Shown here one piece after another: positions 1 through 13,568 of a stretch of 64,000 nt of DNA. The DNA is from Plasmopara viticola (Eukaryota > Oomycota > Peronosporomycetes > Peronosporales > Peronosporaceae): the NCBI GenBank assembly GCA_001695595.3, contig MBPM02000004.1:2201696-2265695 (forward strand), written 5' to 3'. Under the pieces are notes generated by a model, which worked only from the letters and a program-made list of their open reading frames with translations, had not been told where the DNA came from and did no database searches. A program made the position numbers and the translations under genes. Within the stretch, counting starts at the first letter, position 1. The number at the start of each line of letters is the position of its first letter.

Positions 1-138
1 GGTATCCTCACAGGACAAGTATTACCAGATGCAAGAGTGTGTTTCTTTGAGAACGGACATTACCTGATTGACGCCGAATCAAAGTCGGTTGTCAGGATTC
101 CCATAGAAAAAATTCCCTTGACATCGAGTGAAGATTAG
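1..138 (+). CDS. 3' end of an unidentified protein-coding gene (partial)
   Basis: Reading frame 1 is open from the first base and gives 45 residues before a TAG at 136-138. The peptide has ordinary composition (LTGQVLPDARVCFFENGHYL near its start, ending PLTSSED) and reads like the C-terminus of a folded protein. The 5' part lies outside the window. I do not recognise the family. Being open for only 45 codons, it could also be a chance frame in decayed DNA. Confidence 0.35.
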   Translation, partial: GILTGQVLPDARVCFFENGHYLIDAESKSVVRIPIEKIPLTSSED

Positions 139-3100
139 TTAGTCTCACCTTAAGCGCTTAACTTCACGCCCTTATGATCCATTAGCCTTGGTGACCCCAG
201 CATTGAAGGCTCCGCGCGCAATTCAGTTTATCATGTTTGTTGAAGCCGCAGCCACACCAAGTGAGGGCCACGTAGAGGTATAAGTCAGTTCAAGACTTTG
301 GAGGATTAGATAAACGACGTCTGACGAGACCATCAATTGTAATTGTAGCACCACCAGAGGAAGAAGACAAAATAAATAAGGCAGGGAATGTAGAGTTATT
401 TTAATAGTCGTCTCCATTGGACAATGATGTGGTAGTGCTGTATGAAATGGATTGAGCAGCATCGGAGTATAGAAATGAGCACCGTCTTTTTAAGCATACT
501 GAGATCTGAAGCTTGTCTGTGCTCGGACAATGTTCCAGAGCAGTTTGTAGTCAACCTTTAAGAAATTGTATTTTTGTCAACCTACAGAGACGTACTGTCG
601 AAAAACTTTTAAATTTAGTGTAGTGCAGAAACAATTGGCAGCTGTTTGAACAATGCGCCATTCCTCATCGAAAACTCGAGTACACGTATGATGTATGCTT
701 CGCGCAGGCACGCAGATTACTACTTTTACACTGAAGAATTAGTTGTGATAACAGCATTCTGGTTTGATCCATGGTCAAGGTTGATGATAAAAAGAACGCG
801 TTTGCCCGAAGACATCTTGAACTCCGGATACCTTCAAAGCGAGCTCTGGTATCAGTACTGATCAGATAGTTGAGTCTCGCTCATGGTTGATGTCGAAGAA
901 GTGATAAAAAACACAGACATGAGTGCAATTTAAACTACGGAGCTTCTCTCCGAAAAAGTTCAAATCTACTGTTAAGGGGGACACCCCTTGTTATAAAAAG
1001 GCTTTTTCGAATGATTGGTCTTGGTGTGGAAAGAACAACATCTGTATGTGCATCTTCAACCATTCTGTCCACGAATTTACCATCTCGCGATTACTGATTG
1101 TAATCCACACTAGGAGCTCAATGAGTATCTCCGAGATGAGTTTGCAGATTTTGTAAAGTCGACCAGGTGTGACATACTCCCATGAGCTCCATCATTTAAG
1201 ATTATAATGATAGGTGGCTTCACAACAATTAAGCTACTCTAAAGAAACATCTCCTAGAACTATATGACAAGGGAGCAAAATTAAAGTTGCGCATCGTTTT
1301 TCTATTCTACAGCTTTTTTGCAGCCGTTCAGATGATCATAATGATCTCTAAGTATGTTGCGATTCTAAAAGCTACTTCAAAGCGAGATTTACAGATAGTC
1401 GTAAGAGACCTTCGTATGAATGGAGTGGATGATCGACCGATTGTCTATTGGTACAAAAAAGCCACGGAGAAGAAAGGCTAGATGTTGCTTATCGACTCTG
1501 TCAAGAGCAAATCAGTTCGATAAGCCAATATCTAACGAAAATTATAGAAAAAAATCTTTGGTGATCATATAGCTATTGCGCAAGTTTTTTACGATCGATA
1601 GCACGAAGTTTGTTGCAGTTAAATGCAATTCCTCTGGAAAATAACAGATTCCGCTTTTGGCAAATAAATTTCGTGATGTTGTTTGCGCAATTCAGTCATT
1701 TACTCTAAAAAACTCTGAATGCAACATCGATGATTTTATTACTAGAAAACATCTTTTTCAGTCTAATGTTTCGACGGCTGCAACCACTTCAACACTCAGC
1801 ACAAACATTTTATTGAAAGAATATAGCTTTGATGATATCGACAAAAGAATTCATACAGCTCGGGTCAATGCTGGAGCTTATCTCATCGATGCACCCAAAA
1901 CAGATTTTCTTTATACAGTCAACTAAAAATAGCGTTTATTATGCAGCCCAAATCGAAGTCTCACCGACTCCTCCAAAAATTATAGCCGAAAAAATGAGAC
2001 CAGCAACTGGCCTTTACTAATGCGGCAGATTAGTATAATATCTAATAATTACTGTCTACCCTGCTGCATCAACGACAGTTGCGAGTGCTTAACTATTTAT
2101 CATTCATTAGAATCATATAATCAGCTCATACATTGTTCAGGGCAGTCTCATCAAAAACGAGTTCGTTGCTTCTGGCGATATGCTATCTGCTTTTGAAAAG
2201 GGGTGATGCCAGCTCATGAATAACAAACCATCGCAATATGCATGGATGAAATGCCAAGTTAGACCGCGCAATACAATTGCAATCAGTTTCGATAAGCACA
2301 ATGACAGAAGATTGAGTCATGCCATGCATTCATTTCGATCGTACTCTTGCTACGATAATTCATTTTGACAAAATGTGTTTGTTTCTTTTTCAAATATAAT
2401 GTTTGAAAATTTCCTCTTGTCACTTATATCGATCTTACATTGGACATGTAATATTTGCCTCTCAGGAAGCCTTCACGAATGTCTTGGACTTTAGCTTTGT
2501 CGCTAGGTTGGATACTTTTACTCCTTATGGTCGTCGAACCTCACTACGAATCGTCTTGATCAAAATACTGTGTTATGCTTTGATAGCCAAATTTTTCCAG
2601 CATCTGCCAAATCTGCGAGGCTACTCTAAACTTTATATGTTGGCGAGGGCACGTTTCGCTTTACTTTTTCAAATTCAGTCATATTTAATCGATCCCATCC
2701 TTAAATTCACTGTCGCTGTCGTAAACCCCGACACGAGTCATCAAAAGATCGCAGCTCTTGCTGGAAGAGCTCCAATGGTGCTGCAAGAGCTGTTGCAAGA
2801 GTGCAAGCAGCGGGGCTGGCAACGCGAGACAAGATGCTCGAGTCTTTTGCGAGATTGATACCGAATTTGGCCCCTTCCCAAATCTTTCTGAAAACTGAAT
2901 CCCCATACGTGCCTCCAACTTGCATATGCTTGAACAGATAGGACTTTTTTGTGAGTGATAGGTAAACGTGTCTACCAGCTTTTTGAGCTCAAAGAACCTT
3001 TGCGTAAGATTAAGGGTGAAGATGGAGCATTGCATCATTTTGATTAAGCTGCGCTGAGTAATAAATAGCCTATTTTTAATGCTCTTTTGAATTTGTATCT

Positions 3101-3780
3101 GGAACAGACGCTAAATTTGCTAATTCTATGTACAACACTGATTGAATATGATCAAACAAAAGCATTATCGCTGAAAAAATTGTTAAATTAAGGTCTTTGA
3201 ATCTTTCTGATACATTTTTTTTCTTTTTTGTTGGTATATTGTTTCGCGATTCCGTACTTGGTCGGAGCGGCCTCATCCATAGAATCGAAGTACTATCCGC
3301 TATCGATACATGTACAGTGTCCAATGTCTTGGTTAGGGGCTCTCGATAATATCAGATAAGTCCCTGTTCCAGAAATTGGTTTCACAATTTTATTCGATTG
3401 AAATTATCAATCCAGATGTTCTCAAATTTAATCAACAAGCTTGATATGATCGTAGTCGCTGGTGAACGGTTCAATAAGTCCGATCATAATATTTTGTTCC
3501 ACGAAAGTGTATTTTAATCCGAGATAAATACAAAGAATTTGAGCCTATAATCCGCGTGTTTTCAATCAATATCTAGATCACATATTTTCAAGTCATTCTT
3601 CTACCCAACGCTAGACACTTGTGGGTATCTCACATATAGTATGTGCAAACACAATATTATAGCAGGAAAATCGTCCGACGTACATCACAGAGATCGTTCC
3701 TGGAGCTCTTCAAGCGTTTTTCTTTGTGTCAGGAACTAAAAATAATATTAGCAAAATCGGGCCTGGAATAGCTACGCAAG
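139..3780. other. Gene-free, AT-rich decayed sequence
   Basis: No recognisable gene. Several open frames of 60-150 codons exist on both strands, the longest at 2403-2858 (+) with an equally long antisense frame at 2685-3038. Their translations show no family signature, and overlapping frames on both strands suggest chance openness. I see no RNA gene and no clear repeat. Confidence 0.5.
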
Positions 3781-3837
3781 ACTAGCTCTTGTTCTCAACA
3801 CTACACGATCTTCGACGAATGTCTACAGCATGACCTT

Positions 3838-4870
3838 TGACTGTGGAGGTACGAAGCTGAAGATGCCTACTTTGAGTCTCGAAGACATTACATTCAACCA
3901 AAAGCTATATCTCAATATCACAAGGGTCAGCGACTGCTTTTGGAGAAGTAATTGTCAATGCTTTTGGGGACATGAATGGTCCGCGGTCCGTTTCTGAAGA
4001 TACGATCACTGGAAATACATTGGTCTCAGGGACGGCAGGGGATGTTCGCTTCCTGTCGATAAGTGAAGCTCAGGTGTAATCATCCGCAAGGAAGATTTTA
4101 GGATTTGGTGCAGTATCAGCTACCGATCTTAACAAATCGACTAGTACCACGAGCGGTCAGTCGTTAGCAGTGAAAACGGTACTTCGTCTTTTGCGTTGTG
4201 TTATTTCAATAAGGGCGCAGCGTATATTGTAATAACCTCAAATCATGCTCCTATTTTCCGAAAGCACTTAAGTTGCTGGTAGTCTCACGGCTACAAATTT
4301 GGGGGCGCTCTTAACGTATGGAAGCAAATCACCGTAGGACCCTTGACATGGCTTGGGGTCAATTGAACCAAGTCATCCGCATATCTTGAAATAAAAGGCT
4401 CCGGTTTTAGCTATTTAGATGATAGCCGTTCGGCTTTGACATCTTCTCTGATTGAGTGCCAACTCTTTATCACTTCAACATTGAGATGCATAATGGCTCG
4501 AACTGGACTTCGACTAATGCAACCTGAATAGGGAACATTAGCTCACCAATCTTTGCTTTAAAACCTAAAACTCAACTACAATAATTTTGACAGCCGGTGG
4601 CTCTCGCATTCGATACTTTTACACCAAACTCCATCCTGACCGTTCGCAATGCTGTCAAAACCACATTCAGATCTAGCTCAAGTTCGGTTGTGGACTACGG
4701 ATCGAATTTGGGGTGACCAAAACACACTTGGTCCGACCGTTTCTTCAGTCGCTGCTATTTTTTGGGTCTACATTATCTGCACTGCCATGGCTGTGGTCGC
4801 CGATAGAAGACTGAAAAGCGGTACTATCCCCGCGCCTCTCGATCACATCAAAGACTATACGATATTTTGA
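3838..4870 (+). pseudogene. Possible decayed coding region, unidentified
   Basis: A Gly/Ser/Thr-rich stretch around 3950-4200 translates as peptide with regular beta-like spacing (NAFGDMNGPRSVSEDTITGN, then TAGDVRFLSISEAQ), interrupted by a TAA at 4077-4079 and then continuing in the same frame (KILGFGAVSATDLNKSTSTT). The repetitive pattern recalls secreted or adhesin-like beta-repeat proteins, but I cannot assign a family. An open frame at 4649-4870 ends with one hydrophobic segment (VAAIFWVYIICTAMAVVA) that could be a C-terminal membrane anchor of the same dead gene. That the two parts belong together is a guess. Confidence 0.28.
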
Positions 4871-7800
4871 TTACAAAGTTCACAAATGAATGAATCAAAG
4901 AATCGACAAGATGAAGAAAAAGAATTCTTCGCTCGGGGCTTCATACGTGCTCATCTCACAGATCTAACATTTGGTTTTTGTGGAAATGATTCTAAAGAAC
5001 GAAAGGATCCATCGCTTGATTCAGCAAACAGCAGCTAAATGTCATTTATAGTAGGATATCTGCATACAATACGAAGATGGTACAGCATCAATTGAATAAA
5101 ATAGCAGATTTTAAGCTCGACTACAAAGACATAAAAGCATGAAAAAGTTAAGCTACGCATTCAGAGTGTCAGACGAACGAGTGAAAAAACCGACGCTTTA
5201 TTTAGTGATGGCCTTGCTATACCATTTGGATGTTTTCGCAGCTATAATTAGCCTTACGATCATTACAGACATACATTCCCGATAAAAACTTCCAGTGCAT
5301 TTGATAATTACAATGTGCATCATCGAGATAGAAATCATAAGAGGCACTACTTAATCAATAACGAGCGCCTATATTCAGCTACTTCGATCTCGGAGAAATT
5401 GCTTTGGTGATATATATATATATGAGTCATGGGATGCATACCAGTCCTCTCTGACTTCAAATAAACCAAATCGAATAATTGCATCGACGATTCGGAAACC
5501 ATTATCAGAGACAGAAATATTCTTCTTTTAGAATGCACATCATCGCCAGATTGAGGGTAGCTATGGTGATAACGCCGATCTCAACGTCTCAGAGGTTTAG
5601 GCGATGAAGAAAAGCCTTATCATCAGTGAACGACCTCAGAAAACTCGAGCAGAATAATATCTTTAAATGTTTTCTGTCGAGCAGAATAATATCTTTAAAT
5701 GTTTTCTGTCATCTATGGTGAACTTACCAAATCGTTTTGGTCTATGTTCTGTTTATAGACCGAGGTCGTGATTATAACTTGAAGACTATCCTTTTTACAT
5801 CGATAAGACCGTCCAATACAAGTGTCTCAACGCTAAGGTCCGGCAAACAAATGTACTTGCTGCCCAGTTGTCGACAAACGTACGCCGGCGATGTAATTAA
5901 GCACTGAATAGGATTCGGGAAAAAGGTTTCACCACATCTGACTACTTTTTTCATTGGAACGACACTATGCTGACGCCTAGGCAAGCTAGTTTGCGGGCCA
6001 AAGGGTCTTTGATTTTCGCTCGAACCGGATCCTCTCAAAACACGACATTGTAATCAAAGTCGGGCATCTGAATATATTTTGCTTCGGACTGATAAACAGG
6101 CTTCTTAGCAATAAGAGCTGAATGGGCTGTCTTTAGAGCGACTTTCGCTGCTTTTGAGCTAAATACTTCGACAGCCAGCTTGGACGCTACAGATCGTTAA
6201 AAAGCCTCGCTATACGGCTATAATGAAGCTCTGGCATCATGTTGTGTTTTTCGAAGATCTTTGTCATTAAATTCTCAATACTTTGTCGCGTGATATCGTG
6301 TGCAGTCCCTATAATGACCTTGTTTGGGACGTCATATTGATATTAAGACAAGCAATTTTTAAGATATTTCAGACTTGCAAACAAATTTTATGTAAATGAG
6401 ATTAATCTGCCTTTGAATCAATACGTAAACGTAAAATTTGCAATTTCCGGCTCGTCCTAATTTCTAGCTGAGCGAACATTTGCTTTAATAACTTTTTAGC
6501 ACTATCAGGCAAGATGACCTTGGTGCTTGGTGGAATTGTAGCGGAGAATTAAATTCTGAGGCTCTTTTATCAGGGGCTTGCCGGCCTCGCTAATCTTTTC
6601 CAAGCTTTAACACTCAATTAAATATCGGCCGGACAAAAGGTATTTATGTTGAACAACAAGCAACTCAGCCATATATGGTTTAGGGTCTACCGTTAATGAC
6701 ACGGTAGACACAATGAATTTATATAAAAGAGAGAAAGGGACGATTTCTTGTATTGCGACATCGAGTAACTACGCTCGAGATTAGGTCTTAGCTAAAAAAA
6801 CGAATCCATCGCAAAGAATGGCTTCTAGCAGGATGCATCTGCCCATTACGACCGATTTTTCATATGTGATGATCCACTTTACGTAATACATGACAGAAAG
6901 CTAAACTCCACTCGTACACGTAAAGCCACGACTTCTTCCTCGACGCCTTTTTGACCACAGACTTTTCATGTCTTTTTTGGAATCATCTTTTTTTTGTAAA
7001 GGATGAAAGATATGTCAAACACTTTTAAGCTGTGTACATTGCCTTACGAAACACTTCTTCATGCCTGGCAATGGTCAATCTCAAACCGCACTCCTCTATA
7101 CGGTGAGAAGGTTACTGCTGGTCCTGTGGACATCGATTAAAGAGTCTGTTACATCCTGGAATTTCTCAAAAAATCTCTGAGCTCAGGTGAAACGTACGCT
7201 AATTATATTGCTTATTTAAGACATCTCGGCCTATTATAGAATACAATCGTGCACCGACAGAGAGGTATCCATTTTTGGAACCTTGACTCTGACCTCTGAG
7301 ATCTAAAAGACTTTTAGAAAACTCACTCGCTTCAGCTTCTTCGAGGCTGGATGAATTCTAAACTGGCGATGACTTCGATTAAAAGAACCTGCCATGTCCT
7401 GACGACTAGTTGAGCTATTTATTACCTCTATGAAAAAGCTCTTTTTGCTAATGAATCTATGAGTCTATTTTGTATCGCATCCCAAATTTTTCTCTAGCGG
7501 AGCTATGCTAATCGCACTTAATGGTAACTCGCTACCAACTGTTGACCTGTATTATTCATTCTGTGTTGCGAACCTATTTCGATAGTTTGCGGAGCCTTTG
7601 TATCACAATTGGTGGTGGTTAGTTATTCATCTATGAGATTGTGATATTCACAGTGTCTTGCTGACCTTTGTTACCCGCTTGTAGAATTTTGTTGCCTCTA
7701 GCTGTTGACAATAAATTTCTCACATTTAAATACTGTTTTTAGCGCCTTTGCTGCCAGTACCTGCTCTGCACTACCGGATCATTCGACCTGGAAATATAGC

Positions 7801-10800
7801 AAGAAGACTCCAAGTGGCTCAACATGAAGGCTACAATCATTGCAAAGTTGCAGCTTTTCTCTGGCATGATGTGATTGGAAGTATGCAAGAATACTTAACA
7901 ATTCAACATATAAGTGATTATTTTGCCGAAATAGCCGAGAACGGATATCCCGCGCTGGAGACATTAGACTTTACACATTGATTTAGGATTTTTTCTGGTT
8001 CGAACTCGCCGATTGTAACCAAGACAATCCCTTTAGCCTTTTTCAGCGCATGCAGATAGTAACGGCTTTATCGCTATCCAAGCTACCATGAAACTGTTTA
8101 TCTCTGGGATCATTGATGAAAAATTATCTTATAGCTGGATTACGTAAATGAGAAAACAAGATTACGACTTGCGTGTGTAAAGTGCAAAATTCTCTAGATA
8201 GATGTGTGCAAGCTAATACATGCGATGTCCGCTGTACCATGGCTCGCCCTCCGTGCTTGTTTATCAGGTGTTGCAAAGCTTCAATTGTTATTCAAGAAAT
8301 TTATGCTGACTGTATGTTATGGAAAGTGATTACGCGGCAAAAATACTGCGGTCAATTACAAATTCGAGCGAGGTCGGCATCAGGTATATAGGTTGGCTTC
8401 AGGTCTTAGAAATTGTCGGAGTTGTAAATAAATTTGATGTCTTTCCAGCAAAAAATCGAATAACTCACATACTTGTCGATGAGTACAAGTCTTTTCTGCA
8501 AAAAGTTATCAAACCTACAGTTTGACAGGTACGACACTTCAGGAGACATTCTTGAGTGCTCCAAGACGTCGAATGCAGACCTAGCATTTTACGCCGTTGC
8601 TACTGACTCTAAAATAAAGATCTATGCGGGTATATACGAACACCTGATCATGTGTGATCTCGGCCGACTTAGCAACTACCTTTATTAGATTGAAGTAAAA
8701 GAGAAACAACATGATCAGAACTGTAGCACCGATCGAAGGTCTTTATTACTCTCACGCACATAATAAATTTATATCTCAAATGCTTGGTGCGCAAGCACCC
8801 ATGCCTTGTACTCAAGTCTATGTATTATTGATAGCGACGACGGAACAGGCGGTTCAGATCATTTTTTTGTAATCGAGTACTGCCGTATGCAGACTTATTC
8901 CTTTATAATTTCGCGGATCTGTTCTATATGACCCCGAATGGTTGTGGGTCCGCTGACTCGAGCTCCGTTTTAATGCACTAAAGCGCTTGCCGAGCAGTAT
9001 AACAAGCGCTTCTTTGGCTACAGCACATGACACTATATTGTTACGAAATAGCCTTTGAAGTGTTACTGACAGCCATTGGAAGAGAAGAGACCTACTAGGG
9101 AAGGCCCTAAGGCATCTTGATTGATGTATAAAAAGAGAGTACTACACACGAGTCAGTTTTAGTTCGACTCGTAAATTGAAATGTTCAGGACGCTTTTTTA
9201 AAATTAAAAAGAATCTAGCAACAGACGTCATTCATCGTTAATTTCTGCATCTAGTTGTTGATACATCGAAAGGGGTAACGCTTTGAATTTTAAATGTAGT
9301 CTTTAAATTGATAGATTCGAAACCTGGCTTCGAATCATAATAAAATTGACATTTCTCGATCCTGACATGGAAAAATATGACTTTATTGTAGGTGCTTTAA
9401 TAAAATAGGAGTTCTGAGTCAATTGGCAGGGCAATGCCATATACAAATCCGTGCAATAAAGTTTTCATAAGTACGATCCCTCCCTACTGACATCTTCACG
9501 ACGATACGTGTTCTGCGGGAGTGCCCTGGCACATCATCCGCTCGTTGGGAGGAAAGAGCTCGTATTGATACTTGCAACTATAAACTTTGGCTGGCGTAAT
9601 CGGGACATTTTAACTAAGTAGCATTTGTGGCCCAAGTAAATCGATGAAATGACGAGTATCCTCATAGTTGCTTTCGTATTGATGTATGGTGAACAATGCT
9701 GCAAATTGTCGATGAGGCTTTTAGATGATCACAAACTATATCGAGTAGTGTCGAACGTTCAGATGGCAATGGTCAGATACTCGAATTCTGGTCCTGCCAA
9801 GTATGACTTGGTCATTGCGACACCACCAGTTTTACTAGCCAGGTTAGTGTGTTTTGTGCGTACTGCGTCACGCAAGGCGCTCTTGTTGTCACTGACGCAA
9901 CAGCAACAGCGTAAACTTTCTCTTCTCGCTCACGCATAGTACGTCATGCGTAGCCTTCATGTTGTTACGAACTTTGTTATGGACAAACCATCTTTCCAAA
10001 ATAATAATCAAGTTCTTTGTTGCCTGGTCAGGCTTATGTGTACTTGTACCTAAGCAAGCGGGATTGAAGACTGAAACTGCGATGAGAGCCCAGCCGTAAC
10101 TTTTCTGTAATAAAAGAAGAATTCTTCTCTGATAGCTAGACTATATATGCATATCGCAAAACAAGAGTTTATTAAAGGCATATCCTCAACAGCTACTATA
10201 TATTTGGTCCCTTTGCTGGGACGAGGTCACGCACACGAATTCAGGCACAAATTCTTATGCACAGATACCTAATATAGCATCTAGCAAACAGTCAAGCAAG
10301 CAATCAGCCAGCGAGTGGTCTAGCCCACACTTCACACAAGCAATTAGCAAAATTTCGAGCAAGCAGCTCGATGTAGCATCCTATAGTGTACTTGAGCCAG
10401 CAACCTACGACTGATTGTATGAGTTGTTCGAAAACGGCCGAGACGTTAAAAACGTGAGGAGATTGCTTGCGTAAAAGAAGATGAACCTCCGAATGCAAAG
10501 CCTTTACGCGGATTCTCTGGTGAGGCAAATGATAAGGCTACATAACATCTTCTATGGTACCTGACCACACATGTATTGGGCCGCCAATCCTTTGAGATAA
10601 TAGCTAGAATCTTTTCATAGGGAGTTTTAAAAGAATGGTGGCAGCTAATTTACAGGAGGCACCTTTTTTAATATTTATAACAGATTGAATGTGTATGGTA
10701 TTTTGCCCAAAATTACAGATTTTTTTAGCATAAAGACAAACTGGATTCTATTGAACACGTGAAGATCCGTAAAACCGAGGATAGTGTACGGTCGTCCTCT

Positions 10801-11582
10801 GAATGATTGTAATTCTCCTGCTCTGCAAAGGCCGTCACCCCTGGTTAAATTTGTAGACAATCCTACTTACATTCGGGGAAATTAATTATTTGAATCTTGC
10901 AAAGGATGGGGGGTTTAACGGCTCCAATAGCAAAACATACCCCTTGTCAAGCTATATTGAGAAGAATGGCCCAATGAAAAGAAAACAGTCTTTTTGCATC
11001 CATCGTACTTTTCATAGTCAATTACAGCCAAACTTTGCGCCGTGATGAAATCAGTGTGATCAAAAGAATGATTCACACAACAAAATTCCAGCTCGTTCAT
11101 TGCGAAACAATTCAAGTCTGACTCACGGAAGCCACCGCTAGATGTACAACGATTGCGACTGTACCATCACAGCTCCATTTGGGCTCATACGACGATTATG
11201 ATCAAATCCACCGCATGTACGAAAAATGTTTTTTTTGGGGGGGTTCTTTAGAGGCACCTTGAAATTCTTTTCGTCATTTTTTCTTTGGTCGCCCTCTTTT
11301 CCTTGTAAAACTTGACGCAAAACACAATATTTCGACAAGATCCAGTCGAATATTTAGTGGTGTAAAATCTGGCGTTGTATGTCAGCGCGGATGTATTTTC
11401 TTTCCATGTTGAGTTAAGTACTTCGTTTAATATTAGATATTTTGTCAGCTCTACACTGTGGCAATCACGATTACTTTGATTAGGTATACATTAAATGGAT
11501 GGGTATATTTTTCCAATTTTTAAAGAAGAGGCATTAATATGGATTAGTCTTTACACTTACTCTTTCTTTTATTAGCGATGTG
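4871..11582. other. Gene-free decayed sequence
   Basis: Almost 7 kb without a recognisable gene. It contains a short (TA)n microsatellite near 5410-5423 and a perfect 32-bp tandem duplication at 5645-5708. Open frames such as 5772-6038 (-), 7748-7981 (+), 8319-8688 (+, two overlapping frames) and 9649-9939 (+) are short, lack a family signature, and are not joined by convincing splice sites. Some may be remnants of transposons or dead genes. Confidence 0.5.
5645..5708. repeat. Perfect 32-bp tandem duplication
   Basis: Two adjacent identical 32-bp units start at 5645 and 5677 (each begins TCGAGCAGAATAATATC). The identity inside otherwise eroded sequence suggests a recent local slippage or repair event. 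Confidence 0.85.
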
Positions 11583-11590
11583 TTCATTTT
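11583..11590 (+). promoter_or_regulatory. Candidate oomycete initiator (Inr) of VPS45
   Basis: TTCATTTT fits the oomycete initiator consensus YTCANTYY and is followed by GTTTTTAAAA. It lies 107 bp upstream of the VPS45 ATG, a usual distance for an oomycete transcription start. The motif is short and occurs by chance in AT-rich DNA, so this is a positional inference only. Confidence 0.3.
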
Positions 11591-11696
11591 GTTTTTAAAA
11601 CTGCGTTTGAACTATTACTTAAGCCAGTGATATAGCCGAAACAGGATCTATTTTTGTGAGCTTTTAGTCCGCGCGTGGAAAAGTCCGACCTCGGCG

Positions 11697-13568
11697 ATGG
11701 ACGCGATCAACGGCGTAAAGATTTATCTGGAGAAAATCATTTCCGACCCGCAACTGGAGGGGATGAAGGCACTGCTACTTGATGCCGATACTAAGAGCGT
11801 CATCAGTATGGTCATGTATCAGTCGCATATTCTTCAGCGCGAAGTTTTTCTCGTGGAGCAGCTGGACGCAGCGCACGAGCCCATGTTGCATCTCAAGGCC
11901 GCTGTTTTTGTGCGGCCTACAGCACGTAACGTGGAGCTATTACGACAAGAGCTGAAGGCACCCAAATATGGAAGCTATCATCTTTTCTTTTCTAACATTT
12001 TACCGGTCGAGTCGCTTGAGAAAATTGCGGAGGCCGACGATAAGGAAGTCGTGGTGCAGATCCAAGAGTATTACGCCGATTATCTAGCGGTCAATGACTC
12101 TCTTTTCGAATTTGGTCTTCATAACACCATTCAACTTAGTGCCAAAATGCCGATGGCTTTACCCGGAGGAAATTTGTTATCTACTGCGACGGCGGGAGTT
12201 CTTACCACAGACCCGATAGATAAGGCCAATATGACGCCACCGCAGCTTTTTCAGCGAAGTGTCGAAGGGCTGCTATCCGTTCTACTTTCAATGAAAAAAA
12301 AACCGACAATACGTTATGCTAAAGGATCAGAAGTGGCCGAGAAATTAGCACGTGAGGTGTCGGCGAGGATGCAGCTCGAACAGGATGGATTGTTTGATTT
12401 TAGACGACCGGAGGTTACACCGCTCGTTTATGTGCTCGACCGCAAGGACGATCCCGTGACGCCATTGTTGACCCAGTGGTGCTACCAAGCTATGGTGCAT
12501 GAACTGCTCGGGCTGCACGAAAATCGTGTGAACCTTCGCGATGCACCGAATGTGCGAAAAGATATGTCGGAGCTTGTGTTATCAACGACTTCAGACGAAT
12601 TCTTTGCACAGCATGTCCACGCGAACTTCGGTGATCTTGGCATGGCAGTTAAGCAGCTTGTGGACAAGTATCAATCGCAAACTCAGACTAATGAAAATAT
12701 TCAGTCAATTGATGACATGCAGCGATTTTTGGAGAACTACCCAGCTTTCAGATCACAGTCAGTTACCGTCTCAAAGCACGTGACTTTAATGGGTGAATTG
12801 GCACGCCGTGTCGAAGTGGATGGGCTTATGGATGTAAGCCAACTGGAGCAAGAGCTCGCATGTGGAGACGATCACAATGCGCATTTTCGTGACGTGGTGG
12901 TAAAGCTCAAAGATGCGCAAGTTAAACCATTGAACAAATTGCGCTTAGCAATTTTGTATGCTTTGCGATATGAAACGCATAGCTCCGTGCAACTAAAGAC
13001 AGTCAAAGAACTGCTGGCTGCTCCTTATGGAGGCGGATTGTCTTCTAATTGCGTGGCATTAATTGACGTCTTTATCAAGTATGGAGGCCAAAAGGCCCGT
13101 CAGGGTGATTTATATGGCGACCGTGCTGGCCTGAAGAAATTTATGCGTGCTGTTACTCAGGGTGTACAAGGTGTTCCGAATGTGTATGCACAGCACGTGC
13201 CACCTTTAGCCAAGAAGCTAGAACTCATTTTGAAAGGCCAGCTGCTGGATCAAGAGTTTGGCGTTGTCAATGGAGGCGCAAGCTCAGGAGCGTCGACTGA
13301 TCTTAGCGGTAATAACGGATTTAAACGAGTACGTAATGTCATTATGTTCGTGTGTGGTGGTGTCACGTTTGAGGAAGCTATGAAGGTGGCTGAGCTAAAT
13401 CAAAAAGCAGCTTCGTCGAATTCCGGCCAACGCGTTCTGCTAGGCGGATCGTGCATTCAGAACTCGACAAGCTTTCTCGAGGAGGTAGCTGCAGCGTACA
13501 ACTTGACACCTCTCTTTGCACACGGCAGTGGGAAGACCCATTTGAATCATGATGGAAAGGAATTGTAA
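11697..13568 (+). CDS. VPS45: Vacuolar protein sorting-associated protein 45 (Sec1/Munc18 family)
   Basis: A single uninterrupted 623-codon frame. The product is an SM protein that binds a Tlg2/syntaxin-16-type SNARE and promotes vesicle fusion at the trans-Golgi/endosome. The N-terminus MDAINGVKIYLEKII and GMKALLLDADT match the syntaxin-binding domain 1 of VPS45. The middle has the SM-family stretch DRKDDPVTPLLTQW (about residue 250), and the C-terminus has FVCGGVTFEEA and LLGGSCIQNSTSFLEEV, typical of the last Sec1 segment. At 623 aa it is somewhat longer than the roughly 570-580 aa of yeast and human VPS45, partly through a Ser/Gly insert near residue 530. The ATG at 11697 begins the conserved N-terminus directly. 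The frame is GC-richer than its surroundings and a nine-A run (about 12296) is intact, so the gene looks functional. It converges on the DUF4833-like gene. Confidence 0.93.
   Translation: MDAINGVKIYLEKIISDPQLEGMKALLLDADTKSVISMVMYQSHILQREVFLVEQLDAAHEPMLHLKAAVFVRPTARNVELLRQELKAPKYGSYHLFFSNILPVESLEKIAEADDKEVVVQIQEYYADYLAVNDSLFEFGLHNTIQLSAKMPMALPGGNLLSTATAGVLTTDPIDKANMTPPQLFQRSVEGLLSVLLSMKKKPTIRYAKGSEVAEKLAREVSARMQLEQDGLFDFRRPEVTPLVYVLDRKDDPVTPLLTQWCYQAMVHELLGLHENRVNLRDAPNVRKDMSELVLSTTSDEFFAQHVHANFGDLGMAVKQLVDKYQSQTQTNENIQSIDDMQRFLENYPAFRSQSVTVSKHVTLMGELARRVEVDGLMDVSQLEQELACGDDHNAHFRDVVVKLKDAQVKPLNKLRLAILYALRYETHSSVQLKTVKELLAAPYGGGLSSNCVALIDVFIKYGGQKARQGDLYGDRAGLKKFMRAVTQGVQGVPNVYAQHVPPLAKKLELILKGQLLDQEFGVVNGGASSGASTDLSGNNGFKRVRNVIMFVCGGVTFEEAMKVAELNQKAASSNSGQRVLLGGSCIQNSTSFLEEVAAAYNLTPLFAHGSGKTHLNHDGKEL

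Noticed and set aside
1287..1481. Signal-peptide effector candidate (hydrophobic N-terminus)
   Set aside because: The start is TTG, not ATG, the hydrophobic stretch is not followed by a cleavage-like site, and no RXLR or LFLAK motif is present.
2403..3038. 151-codon plus and 117-codon minus frames overlapping each other
   Set aside because: Mutually antisense, no domain, low-information composition; cannot tell a gene from chance.
8002..8025. tRNA T-loop-like GGTTCGAACTC
   Set aside because: No matching acceptor stem, D-arm or A box upstream.
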